DNA of 30,236 bases from an uncultured Lachnospiraceae bacterium (GCA_910584945.1 CAJUDY010000045.1:1-30236), one strand, 5' to 3'; counted from the stretch's first letter, positions 15,728 through 23,214 are shown. Notes: generated by a model not told the origin, from the sequence alone. Program-made: numbers and translations.

Positions 15728-16400
15728 ATTCCTGTGTCCCTTCTTCGGCGTCCGGGAGCACTTCTCTTTCGATTCCCAGATAAGGCAGAATGTTTTCAAA
15801 GATGTTTTTCACCACCGGCGCGCAGACGGTTCCGCCGTAGTAGATCCCCTGGGGATCATGAACGATGCAAAGAGCCAGTACCTGAGGATTGTCTGCCGGT
15901 GCGAAACCTACAAAGGAAGAGATGTATTTGTGAGCGCTTCTTGGAAGGGTCTGGGAAGTCGCCGTCTTTCCTCCGATGCGATAGCCTTCAATGTACGCTT
16001 TTTTACCGCCACCCTCGGATACTACTTTCTCCAGAATCTCCCGCATCTGGGCGGACACTTCCTCGCTCACCACTCCCTCTTTCACCCCATAAGAAAATTC
16101 CCGGAGGGTGTTTCCATCCTGGTCCTGAATTGCCACACCAAAGTGCGGCGTTACCCTTTTTCCTCCGTTGACCACAGAGCTTACCATGGTAGCAAGCTGC
16201 ACAGGAGTGATCTGAAAAGACTGGCCAAAAGTCATAGTCGCCAGCTCCACTTCCCCAATGTTGTCCAGATTGTGCATGATCGTGGACGCCTCCCCCGGAA
16301 TATCGATACCAGTCTTCTCCAGAAGATGATAGCTGGCAAAGTATTCATAGAACATTTCTGGGCCCATGCGCAGACCCATGGTCATTAGGGCTGGATTACT
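15726..16400 (-). pseudogene. spoVD: 3' fragment of a SpoVD-type class B penicillin-binding protein, split by a prophage
   Basis: The frame reads SNPALMTMGLRMG, then EYFASYHLLEKTGIDIPGEA, GQSFQITPVQLATMVSSVVNGG, and IGGKTATSQTLPRSAHKYISSFVGFAP. This is the C-terminal third of a class B PBP transpeptidase domain, from the SxN motif to the end, with the KT(A/G) box intact. Nothing of the dimerisation domain or the SxxK region is present. Upstream of codon SN the frame runs into TGA at 16407-16409 within phage DNA. The position directly before mraY fits spoVD of the dcw cluster. The 5' part should lie beyond the right end of the prophage, outside this window. Whether it can be rejoined by excision is not visible. 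Confidence 0.85.
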
Positions 16401-16420
16401 ATATATTCAATATAACATGA
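16386..16420. other. Prophage left attachment junction (attL or attR)
   Basis: PBP coding similarity stops between 16398 and 16409, and AT-rich phage sequence begins, including a near-palindrome TATATTCAATATA at 16402-16414. The exact core repeat cannot be defined without the other junction. Confidence 0.6.
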
Positions 16421-16436
16421 ATATTGATAAATATGC

Positions 16437-16468
16437 CAAAAGGGGTTGTCTTTTTCTGACAACCCCTT
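16437..16468 (-). terminator. Terminator of the Panacea/membrane-protein cassette
   Basis: AAGGGGTTGTC (16440-16450) pairs perfectly with GACAACCCCTT (16458-16468), an 11-bp stem with a 7-nt loop. It is followed on the minus strand by TTT. It lies 14 nt past the stop of the membrane protein gene and closes the leftmost phage transcript before the host junction. Confidence 0.8.
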
Positions 16469-16481
16469 ATCACAAATAAAT

Positions 16482-17420
16482 TTACAATCCAAACCAGTTT
16501 CTTATATCACAATACCAAATCACAAAATCGACAACAATACCTACCAAACAAAGCAAATTAAAATAGAACACATATGGAAGTCTCTTCCGTATTTTATTCA
16601 ACTTCCAGCATTTATGTTCACAAGAACAATCTGGAGTCTCACAGTTTGCATATATATTCCGATCTATAATCTTGCCCACCATATACATTAAAAGGAAAAT
16701 CGTATTGAAAATAACCATGCCACAGATAATTGCCACCAAAGCGACCGCTTCATAATGCTTTGCTTCATTTACAGATGTCATTACACCTCCAAGAAACGTA
16801 AAACCTCCTGAAAATGTTACAACAACGGCTGCGAAAATACTTAGTACGGCAATCAATTCCGTCTGAATGGATGATGCTTTTTTAGACGCAATTTTTAATT
16901 CTTCTTTTGCATCTGATAACTCTTCCTGAATCGAAGTTGCCTGCTCAGACGCCTTTTGCAGCTCTTTTTCTGCATTTGACATCTTCTCATTCAAAACAAT
17001 GCTTTTAGATTCAACATCTTTAATCTTCTGTTCATTTGAAGAATAATAACTCCAACGTGCAATTTCAAGATTTAAATGATCACACAGTTTTTCAAGATGC
17101 ACATATAGCGCCTTAAACTCTTTTTGACCAGATACAAAATCAGTTTCAACAAAATCACGCAGAGTCTCAAGATTGTCAGACAACAAGTCTACATTATGTT
17201 GATTATCTTCACGCGAAATTTCCAGAATAATCGGGAAAAAACTTGAATAATTATGACGGAAACCGCCCTTGTAAAGTTCAAGCAGCGTCAGTGCCATTTC
17301 ACGTTTCTCAGTATCATTATCAAGAAATTTCTCTGACAAATCATATATACATTTTTCAAGATCTTTTTGTCGTCTTTCTTTCTCTTTTGCAAGCACTTGA
17401 TCAACCAACTTCTTTCTCAA
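16482..17420 (-). CDS. Coiled-coil three-helix membrane protein, putative toxin/effector of a Panacea pair
   Basis: 312 residues with no family I can name. Residues 1-125 are soluble and helical. A strong coiled coil runs from about 128 to 186. Membrane helices are at about 189-210, 225-250 and 283-305. Between the last two lies a loop with C260, C265, C267 and C271, which could bind metal. The start at 17420 is TTG and overlaps the antitoxin gene by 20 nt; a GTG at 17396 just after the antitoxin stop is an alternative. The overlap and shared promoter indicate one unit. By comparison with reported Panacea systems, whose toxins include membrane-acting proteins, it is probably the toxic partner; this is inference. 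AT-rich codon use differs from the host genes. Confidence 0.75.
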   Translation of the reverse strand: MRKKLVDQVLAKEKERRQKDLEKCIYDLSEKFLDNDTEKREMALTLLELYKGGFRHNYSSFFPIILEISREDNQHNVDLLSDNLETLRDFVETDFVSGQKEFKALYVHLEKLCDHLNLEIARWSYYSSNEQKIKDVESKSIVLNEKMSNAEKELQKASEQATSIQEELSDAKEELKIASKKASSIQTELIAVLSIFAAVVVTFSGGFTFLGGVMTSVNEAKHYEAVALVAIICGMVIFNTIFLLMYMVGKIIDRNIYANCETPDCSCEHKCWKLNKIRKRLPYVFYFNLLCLVGIVVDFVIWYCDIRNWFGL

Positions 17421-17832
17421 TGATCAGGGAAAACGGGATAACTCGCCTGTTTCCAAAACCATCTTTATAAATTTTATCCCAGGCGCTACCCTTCTTATGA
17501 GTCTTAGAAACCAGCACACTTGCCGGAACATCAATATAATCATCAATCAAATCATCCAAAATCCTCTGGTCATTGTTTTTTATCTTTGATGTATATTCTG
17601 CAAAAATAGGACGCCCCCCATATGAGCAATATTCATAATACACTTCAGGCACAACTGGTCCAAGCTGCCAAGCACAAATATCATCAAGAAACAGTTTTCT
17701 GTTTGTTTTTTTATAGAAATCAACCCATAAAAAATAAAGCATCTTCTGTAACTTAAGATTGCTGATAGCCCTTCCTTTTTCAGAACACCTTGTTATGATG
17801 TACTTGGCCACTTCCATTGCATTATACCTCAT
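17401..17832 (-). CDS. Panacea-domain (DUF4065) antitoxin-like protein
   Basis: 143 residues matching the Panacea/DUF4065 (SocA-like) family throughout. Features are MRYNAMEVAKYIITRCSEKG, ISNLKLQKMLYFLWVDFYKK, the ICAWQLGPVVPEVYYEY segment, and the closing GSAWDKIYKDG. This domain is the shared antitoxin of many two-gene toxin-antitoxin systems and also occurs near prophage ends. The start at 17832 is used because AGGGGG precedes it at the right distance and the family begins here; an ATG 10 codons upstream is in frame but poorly placed. Two promoters lie upstream, one with a LexA box. The gene is first in the pair and overlaps its partner. Confidence 0.88.
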   Translation of the reverse strand: MRYNAMEVAKYIITRCSEKGRAISNLKLQKMLYFLWVDFYKKTNRKLFLDDICAWQLGPVVPEVYYEYCSYGGRPIFAEYTSKIKNNDQRILDDLIDDYIDVPASVLVSKTHKKGSAWDKIYKDGFGNRRVIPFSLIIEKEVG

Positions 17833-17882
17833 GTCCATCCCCCTTTCGCATTTCTCTTCCATATTATTCTTTTGTTTATTAA

Positions 17883-17911
17883 ATCATACCACATTCCTCT
17901 TCATTTTTCAA
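17883..17911 (-). promoter_or_regulatory. Proximal promoter of the Panacea cassette
   Basis: Minus strand TTGAAA (17911-17906), exactly 17 nt, TATGAT (17888-17883), about 45 nt upstream of the antitoxin start once the start site is allowed for. It has no LexA box and could give basal expression. Confidence 0.55.
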
Positions 17912-17951
17912 TAAAATGTGGAAAACTATGTGGATTAGCTGTTGATTTCAT
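17901..17951 (-). CDS. Possible 16-residue leader ORF
   Basis: Between the two promoters the minus strand encodes MKSTANPHSFPHFIEK, with GGAG 9 nt before its ATG (17951). It would be translated only from the distal, LexA-boxed promoter, and its end overlaps the -35 box of the proximal promoter. It may be meaningless or a leader peptide. There is no similarity evidence. Confidence 0.2.
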   Translation of the reverse strand: MKSTANPHSFPHFIEK

Positions 17952-17996
17952 GTTGATATTCTCCAAAACATCTCATAAATTTCTCTTTCCAGTTAA

Positions 17997-18025
17997 ATAA
18001 TAGAACATTTGTTCTCATTTGTCAA
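17997..18025 (-). promoter_or_regulatory. SOS-type promoter of the Panacea cassette with LexA box in the spacer
   Basis: Minus strand TTGACA (18025-18020), exactly 17 nt, TATTAT (18002-17997). The spacer contains GAACAAATGTTC (18014-18003), a perfect match to the Gram-positive LexA box GAAC-N4-GTTC, flanked by A and T to make 6-bp arms. A repressor bound here would cover both promoter boxes. Transcription runs leftward into the antitoxin and membrane-protein genes, starting near 17990. Confidence 0.75.
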
Positions 18026-18039
18026 GACACTATCAAAAA

Positions 18040-18081
18040 CAAAAAATGCAGTGCAAACCCATTACTGAATCTGCACTACAT
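18040..18081 (-). terminator. Terminator after the tape measure gene
   Basis: On the minus strand ATGTAGTGCA (18081-18072) pairs with TGCACTGCAT (18055-18046) with one G-U wobble, followed by TTTTTTG. It ends the leftward late transcript 13 nt beyond the tape measure stop and separates it from the Panacea cassette. Confidence 0.8.
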
Positions 18082-18093
18082 AACTATCCGATT

Positions 18094-21000
18094 CTAAAAC
18101 TCTGCCACCACATGAAACCGCCTGTCATGCTTTTCTTTCCCTTTTAATACAGTTCGATATGCTGTCTCACTGTCGATCTTGAAGGTAAATTCCAGCACAG
18201 GCGGGGCTCCTTCACTACTCTGTCCCATGAACGCCATCATGACATCCGCCACAGCGCCGGCCACGCCAGAGGACACGGCTTCCACGATCTGGTCATTGTT
18301 GGCCACCGCGGACCGGCTCCCGATGCGACCGATCATCTCATTGATGCCGTTCTCCCGGGCAAGGAAGAGCTGGCCCGTCTCCGGGTAACCGCCCTGCGCA
18401 AAGGCCGGGATCTGCGGGACATTGGATATGGTGGAAATGTTGATACCCTTGCCGCCGATTCCCGGTACCCATTTCGGGATTTTGATCTTGTTCAGCATTT
18501 TAATGAATTTATTCATCTGTGTCGCGACACCACTGATCATATTGTTGACCATCTTAATGATATTGTTGATTGGTGCCTTAATGGTTTTTTCGACCTGTCT
18601 CCAAGTAGCATCACTGTCCGTATTGACTCCTCTCCACGCCTTGGATATTGCCTCTTTTATGTTGTTGAATGTATTGGATGCAGAAGTTTTCAGGTTATTC
18701 CAGGTATTGGACATATTACTTTTTATACCCGCCCATGTGCTGGAAGTCGTGCTTTTTGTCGCCTCCCATACGCTGAAGATTGTAGATTTGATTCCCGAGA
18801 ACGCCGCTGATGCATTCGTCTTCAAAGCAGTCCAGCCGGTAGAAAGATTGGTTTTAACACCATTCCAAACAGTTGCCGTTGTAGCTTTAATGGTATTCCA
18901 CTCTGTCGAAACGGTAGTCTTTATCCCGCCAAAAACCGTAGTCGCATTTGATTTCAGCACATTCCAGCCAGTAGAAAGCGTGGATTTTATGTTATTCCAA
19001 ACGGTATTGGTTGATGTCTTGATAGTATTCCATGCTGATGATACCGTTTTCTCAATCTTATTAAAAGCATTGCTGGCAGCCGTTTTAATTCCATCTAAGC
19101 CAGCGGCAGCGGCGGATTTTATAAGGTCCCATCCACTTGAAAGCAATGACTTTACAGATTCCCACTTTTCAGTCACCCAACTGCATATACTGTCCCAGTT
19201 ATCGTGAATAACAACTGCAACTGTTGCCACCGCCGCAACAACACCGGCCACTGCCGCAACTATTCCTGCCGGTATACCAAGAATCACTGCCCCGACCGCC
19301 GCGATACCAATTCCCAGTAACATAAAAGCTTCATTCAGCCAGCTGAATCCTTTTTTCCACATTTCAAAAAAATTAGATACAGCAATAGCGATGCCAGTAA
19401 ACGCTGTCCCTATCCCGGTTATATTTTTTACAATTGGATTTACAAGTGCCAGACTTCCTTCTGCTATTTTGTTTCCGAAAAGAGCACGAATTCCCATCTG
19501 CAATACCGATATTACTGATGTATCTTTAAATGCAGAAGCGACTGCGCTTGCGACTTTCAACGCAATAGATTTTCCTATTCCTGTAAATCCAAGAAAAGCT
19601 ATTGCTGTCAATATGCTGGTTTCAATCGGAGCAACAGAAAATGAATTTTCCCATGCAATAATACCCGCATTGATCGCCTCCCAGATCGCGCGCCCAAGCT
19701 TCGCCCCTATTTCCAGAAAATCCAGTTCAGCCAGAAATGTCCCGATCTGCCTTCCGATCAGAGCCCAGTCAATATTGCTCATAGCCGTAATAATGGAATC
19801 CAGAAGCCCTTTCACCCATACATTGATGGTTCCGGCCAGCGCCTTGAAGTCAAAAGTCCGGAAAAACTCATTCACCCCGGCCGCAATGGATAAGCCAAGG
19901 TTTGTCCAGTCAAAGGTTGTCCCAAAGGACAGTGCCGCATAGATCGCCGTATTCAGTGCGGTGGCAATCGTCCGGCCCACTGCGCCGAACAGTTCCGGAG
20001 AAATCAGACTGTTCAGAAAATTGGCCAGACCGGTCCCAAAGTTCCGTACACTCTCATAAATTGCATCCCAGTTAATATTGTTCAATGCATTTGTCAGCAT
20101 CTGCCCAAGCTTACCGTCACCGATTTTCCGGAACATCTCTGTAAAAATATCCGCATATTCCTGCGCCTTGTTCTTTGCATCTGCTAACGCTTTTTCCCAT
20201 ACAGCTTCATATTCTGCCAATGCATCAGCAATCGCTCCGGACAGATCAATCTGGCCTAAATTTCCATCCAGTCCATCTTTATCTTTTCCGGAAATGTCGT
20301 CTGTGTTATCAGAAAGCTTGTTAATCTCATCAAACCCCAGAAGCGTTGCTGTAAGCTTCTTTGCTTTTTTATCTGCCTCCTCAAGTCCATTTGCAAAATC
20401 ATCTGCCCCATCCTCCAGATCTCCAAGGGAGTCATCTGCATAACTTCCGCTGATCCCGTCCATGGTATCCTTCAGCCAGTCGCTGCCCCATAACTTAAAG
20501 CCAAGAGTTGTAAACAGTCTCTGCAATGCAATGATCAATCCATTGACGACAGGGAGCACTTTCTGAACAATTGGCAGGAACAGGTTCCCGATGGTTCTGG
20601 CCAGATTGGAAAGCTGCTGTTTCATGATCCTGTACTGGTTCGCAACAGAATTGATTGTAGATGCCTGATCGCCCCATGCCACTCTCGACTGATCCAGAAT
20701 AGCGATCATACGAAGCTGCATCTTCTCGCCTTGAGTCATCTCTGACACAGCCTTGCTCAATCCGAATTTATATGCATAGGTCTGCAATGTAGCATTCGTG
20801 ATATCAATACCATATTTGTACAACGCACGGGACTGGCCAATGAGACCAGACTGCAGATTACTCATCACAGTCTTCAATTCTACATTCTTGAGAGAAGACA
20901 GATCCGCGGACAACATGGTCAGGGCTTTACTGACATTAACGCTATTCTCTCCCAGAAGGCCGACAGAATTTGTTACTGCGGCAATGCTGGACTGATAATT

Positions 21001-21969
21001 CATGACCGCTTCCGGGTCCAGAGCAAGACCGATGGAATCTGTCAGCGTCAGCTCGCCATTTTCTCCGACTTTATACCCCGTCATTTTCCGGGTCAGTTCG
21101 TTCATGCGGTCAGTAAAGGACTGCGCATATTCTTCCGCACTGTCGTAGCCATACTGCGCATACATATCACCGAACTCTTTGCCGATCTTATCCATGGTCA
21201 CAGAAAAGTAGTTATACGTTTCTACATAATCCATGGCCGTGCTGATGGCATTACCCAGCTTTTTGATCGTCCGGATAATCAAAAAGCAATTTGCATAAAA
21301 TCGCCCTGCAATCTGTGCAAAATTTCTCATTGATCTGCCAGATTTGGTAATGCTTCCAGATAAACGTGTGAACGCCGCCGACAACTTATTGACATTACCT
21401 GCACCATTATTTCCGGCATTACCAGTCCCACCGCTCTGTGCTCCTCTGAGGGCATTACCGAGCTCTGCCAGAGCCCGTGTCATCTGAATCACGTTTTTGG
21501 ATACATTCGGTGCCTGAGCAAGAGTGGTCATCAGGTTCTTAATCGCAGTCGCCAGACGTGGTATGTTATCTATCGCGTTCTGCACACTCTTGCCGCCAAG
21601 CTTGCCGATATTCTTTGCCATAACAGAGATGCTCTCTGCGCTTTTGACAGCTGCCCCCAAATTAGACAGAGATTTTCCAAAAACAATAAAAGCGGAAGAT
21701 GCTGTATTCAATCCTGCGGTATTCAGTGTTGAAAGCTTCTGAATATTCTTTGCAAGCCGGGTGAAATCTGATGTCTTGACAGCGTTCATGGTCTGCATGG
21801 ATTTTCCCAGCTTTTCGATACCGTTGGCAAAGCCAACCAAACCACTGCTATTGATACCGGAAAGAGAAGTTGCAATCTTATCTAATTTGTTGACAAGTTT
21901 ATTCAGTTCATCATTTGCTCTTTTGGCGGAGGCTTCCACCTGGACTTCAAGACGATCAAGATCTGCCAT
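18094..21969 (-). CDS. Phage tail tape measure protein
   Basis: 1291 residues, the longest gene in the window. The N-terminal coiled region (LEVQVEASAKRANDELNKLVNKLDKIA) and central GLSKAVSEMTQGEKMQLRM are typical of tape measure proteins. A hydrophobic stretch (MLLGIGIAAVGAVILGI and onward, about 900-945) precedes an array of 11-residue repeats with Trp or Phe at each period (about 965-1120). Tape measure proteins set tail length and pass DNA through the membrane. ATG 21969 is preferred, with GGAG 10 nt upstream; a GTG at 21978 directly abuts the ribosome site. Oddly, it lies downstream of the fibre genes and just behind a terminator, not next to the tail chaperones. Confidence 0.92.
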   Translation of the reverse strand: MADLDRLEVQVEASAKRANDELNKLVNKLDKIATSLSGINSSGLVGFANGIEKLGKSMQTMNAVKTSDFTRLAKNIQKLSTLNTAGLNTASSAFIVFGKSLSNLGAAVKSAESISVMAKNIGKLGGKSVQNAIDNIPRLATAIKNLMTTLAQAPNVSKNVIQMTRALAELGNALRGAQSGGTGNAGNNGAGNVNKLSAAFTRLSGSITKSGRSMRNFAQIAGRFYANCFLIIRTIKKLGNAISTAMDYVETYNYFSVTMDKIGKEFGDMYAQYGYDSAEEYAQSFTDRMNELTRKMTGYKVGENGELTLTDSIGLALDPEAVMNYQSSIAAVTNSVGLLGENSVNVSKALTMLSADLSSLKNVELKTVMSNLQSGLIGQSRALYKYGIDITNATLQTYAYKFGLSKAVSEMTQGEKMQLRMIAILDQSRVAWGDQASTINSVANQYRIMKQQLSNLARTIGNLFLPIVQKVLPVVNGLIIALQRLFTTLGFKLWGSDWLKDTMDGISGSYADDSLGDLEDGADDFANGLEEADKKAKKLTATLLGFDEINKLSDNTDDISGKDKDGLDGNLGQIDLSGAIADALAEYEAVWEKALADAKNKAQEYADIFTEMFRKIGDGKLGQMLTNALNNINWDAIYESVRNFGTGLANFLNSLISPELFGAVGRTIATALNTAIYAALSFGTTFDWTNLGLSIAAGVNEFFRTFDFKALAGTINVWVKGLLDSIITAMSNIDWALIGRQIGTFLAELDFLEIGAKLGRAIWEAINAGIIAWENSFSVAPIETSILTAIAFLGFTGIGKSIALKVASAVASAFKDTSVISVLQMGIRALFGNKIAEGSLALVNPIVKNITGIGTAFTGIAIAVSNFFEMWKKGFSWLNEAFMLLGIGIAAVGAVILGIPAGIVAAVAGVVAAVATVAVVIHDNWDSICSWVTEKWESVKSLLSSGWDLIKSAAAAGLDGIKTAASNAFNKIEKTVSSAWNTIKTSTNTVWNNIKSTLSTGWNVLKSNATTVFGGIKTTVSTEWNTIKATTATVWNGVKTNLSTGWTALKTNASAAFSGIKSTIFSVWEATKSTTSSTWAGIKSNMSNTWNNLKTSASNTFNNIKEAISKAWRGVNTDSDATWRQVEKTIKAPINNIIKMVNNMISGVATQMNKFIKMLNKIKIPKWVPGIGGKGINISTISNVPQIPAFAQGGYPETGQLFLARENGINEMIGRIGSRSAVANNDQIVEAVSSGVAGAVADVMMAFMGQSSEGAPPVLEFTFKIDSETAYRTVLKGKEKHDRRFHVVAEF
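18600..19130 (-). repeat. 11-residue (33-nt) repeat array inside the tape measure gene
   Basis: The translated region shows a W/F residue every 11 positions in units such as WNTIKTSTNTV, WNNIKSTLSTG, WNVLKSNATTV and FGGIKTTVSTE. The DNA is diverged, so these are old protein repeats. Such arrays are common in tape measure proteins and change tail length when units are gained or lost. Confidence 0.8.
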
Positions 21970-21990
21970 GAACGTCACTCTCCCTTCTTA

Positions 21991-22017
21991 AGGTTGCGCT
22001 GACGTTCGCTGACGTTC
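21991..22017. repeat. Tandem GAACGTCAGC repeat upstream of the tape measure gene
   Basis: GCTGACGTTC occurs twice in tandem on the plus strand, and an inverted copy of the core GAACGTCA lies at 21970-21977, over the gene start. The arrangement could fold into a hairpin or bind a protein. No known operator was recognised. Confidence 0.5.
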
Positions 22018-22023
22018 GGGCAG

Positions 22024-22053
22024 AAAAAAGACACCCATTTTGATATGGATGTC
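22024..22053 (-). terminator. Strong terminator between tail fibre and tape measure genes
   Basis: Minus strand GACATCCAT (22053-22045) pairs with ATGGGTGTC (22038-22030) with one G-U wobble and a 6-nt loop, followed by TTTTTT (22029-22024). It lies only 55 nt upstream of the tape measure start, leaving little room for a promoter. Confidence 0.8.
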
Positions 22054-22088
22054 CAGATATATATGTTATGGTTTCTTTTATAAAGAAG

Positions 22089-22117
22089 CGGCTCCCAGCC
22101 AAGCGGACCGGGAGCCG
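22089..22117. terminator. GC-rich hairpin, probable second terminator
   Basis: CGGCTCCC (22089-22096) pairs perfectly with GGGAGCCG (22110-22117). On the minus strand it is followed by CTTCTTTAT, a moderate T-tract. It backs up the terminator at 22024-22053. Confidence 0.5.
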
Positions 22118-22139
22118 TTCAACGAACTGTCTTTGTTAA

Positions 22140-22400
22140 TTAAATGGGAATAAAGTTAGCTACACGCAATCAAAACAGGTAATATTGAAAAAAGACTTTG
22201 CTCTTGATAAAGATGCATATCTAAACACCCCTCTTGTCTTGGAAAGTGTTTCAGGTAGTCCTTTTTGCTCCGGCATTAGTTTCCATAATCCCGGAATAGA
22301 GGGAGCCGCACTATATCTTCAGGGTGGAAGTCTGATATTACTCAAAGATACAGGGGAATACTACCGGGTGCAGATGGAGCTTGTGGGAAAGCTCGAATAA
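22140..22400 (+). pseudogene. Inverted, promoterless alternative tail-fibre C-terminal module
   Basis: The plus-strand frame is open from 22140 after a TAA and ends at 22400, ten bases from the stop of the fibre gene on the other strand. It reads LNGNKVSYTQSKQV, then FALDKDAYLNTPLVLESV, SGISFHNPGIEGAALYLQ and TGEYYRVQMELVGKLE. These resemble the ends of clostridial phage tail fibres. Only a TTG at 22185 could act as start, without a clear ribosome site. It therefore looks like a 3' part without its 5' part. TAAATGGGAA at 22141-22150 is repeated in inverted orientation within the fibre gene, in the same reading frame. It may instead be a decayed fragment or a real 71-residue gene. Confidence 0.5.
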
Positions 22401-22751
22401 TATTTCAAGATTATACAAGCAGCGCAAACGTAGCACAAAAATCATCCTCAGCTGTGGCGTGAATTTGGATACTTGATGTTGCATTAGATACAAAACGTAT
22501 TTGTGACTCACCACCTGCGCCGTCCGCAGTCGCTAAACGTAACCCCTTGAGAGTAGGTGGCAATGTATAAGATAGCCCAAAGGCAGAATATGCTATATCT
22601 GTTGTCCCTCGCACATGGCCTTTGAAAAAAAGAAGTATTACAGGTCCTATTTTAGCATGACCACAGATCACATTGCTATATGCTCCATATACTCCTGTAT
22701 GGTCTGGTACGGATTTTGTACTGTACTGTATCTTGGATATCTTCCCATTTA
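22141..22751. other. Candidate invertible tail-fibre segment
   Basis: A 10-bp inverted repeat, TAAATGGGAA at 22141-22150 and TTCCCATTTA at 22742-22751, encloses two convergent fibre ends. Recombination between the arms would join the fibre N-terminus at codons Leu-Asn-Gly to the plus-strand module in frame. This is the layout of Mu- and P1-type fibre switches, but the repeat is short and no invertase gene is in the window. Confidence 0.35.
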
Positions 22752-23202
22752 GTTCATCAATACTCTGCTGCATCGCATACGCAAGAGCTGATGTCGGGAC
22801 TTTATCCGGATCATCTGTTTGGTCACTGGACATCATTTCTTTCGTAATATATCCTGCAAGAGCATTTGTCAGTGATGCATTTGTCACCAGCTGTTTTGCC
22901 ACTTTTTCAGCTATTGCATCAATTAGACTCTGATTACTTACCTTTTCTCCAGCAGGTCCGACAAGGCCTTCCGTATCTGTTGTTGTAATTCCCGAAGAAT
23001 CGCTTTCCGATGCGATAAATATAGTCCAATTTGCTCCCTCTGCTGGAATGATGCCCGTTGTTCCGTTAACCAAACATCTCCATGTTGTGTTGTTATTATG
23101 TACTATATCATTTTTGGCATATACTTCACTTGCGGTATACGTACCTTTATCTGTAAACCCGGCAAACCCTAACGGTTTGTATCCCTCTGGTACTGGCTGC
23201 AT
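22411..23202 (-). CDS. Tail fibre/receptor-binding protein
   Basis: 263 residues. The N-terminal 60 contain a carbohydrate-binding-type segment (YTASEVYAKNDIVHNNNTTWRCLVNGTTG), as in many fibre proteins. A helical trimerisation-type region with LIDAIAEKVAKQLVTNASLTNALAGYI follows. After PTSALAYAMQQSIDELNGKI comes a beta-rich tip with a conserved-looking GVYGAYSNVICGHAKIGPV and a final TAEDDFCATFALLV. It is the last gene before two terminators. The tip may be exchangeable with the inverted module to its left. Confidence 0.7.
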   Translation of the reverse strand: MQPVPEGYKPLGFAGFTDKGTYTASEVYAKNDIVHNNNTTWRCLVNGTTGIIPAEGANWTIFIASESDSSGITTTDTEGLVGPAGEKVSNQSLIDAIAEKVAKQLVTNASLTNALAGYITKEMMSSDQTDDPDKVPTSALAYAMQQSIDELNGKISKIQYSTKSVPDHTGVYGAYSNVICGHAKIGPVILLFFKGHVRGTTDIAYSAFGLSYTLPPTLKGLRLATADGAGGESQIRFVSNATSSIQIHATAEDDFCATFALLV

Positions 23203-23214
23203 AATGTCTCCTTT

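Noticed and set aside
16000..16060. KTA in place of the usual KTG box of the PBP, considered as inactivation
   Set aside because: GGKTATSQ is, from memory, a common form in clostridial SpoVD-type proteins, so it is not evidence of decay.
18422..19207. Plus-strand open frame of 261 codons opposite the tape measure gene
   Set aside because: It mirrors the 11-residue repeat region, which lacks stops in the antisense frame by composition. No start signal.
22411..23202. Diversity-generating retroelement acting on the tail fibre
   Set aside because: No reverse transcriptase gene and no template/variable repeat pair with adenine-biased differences is visible in the window.
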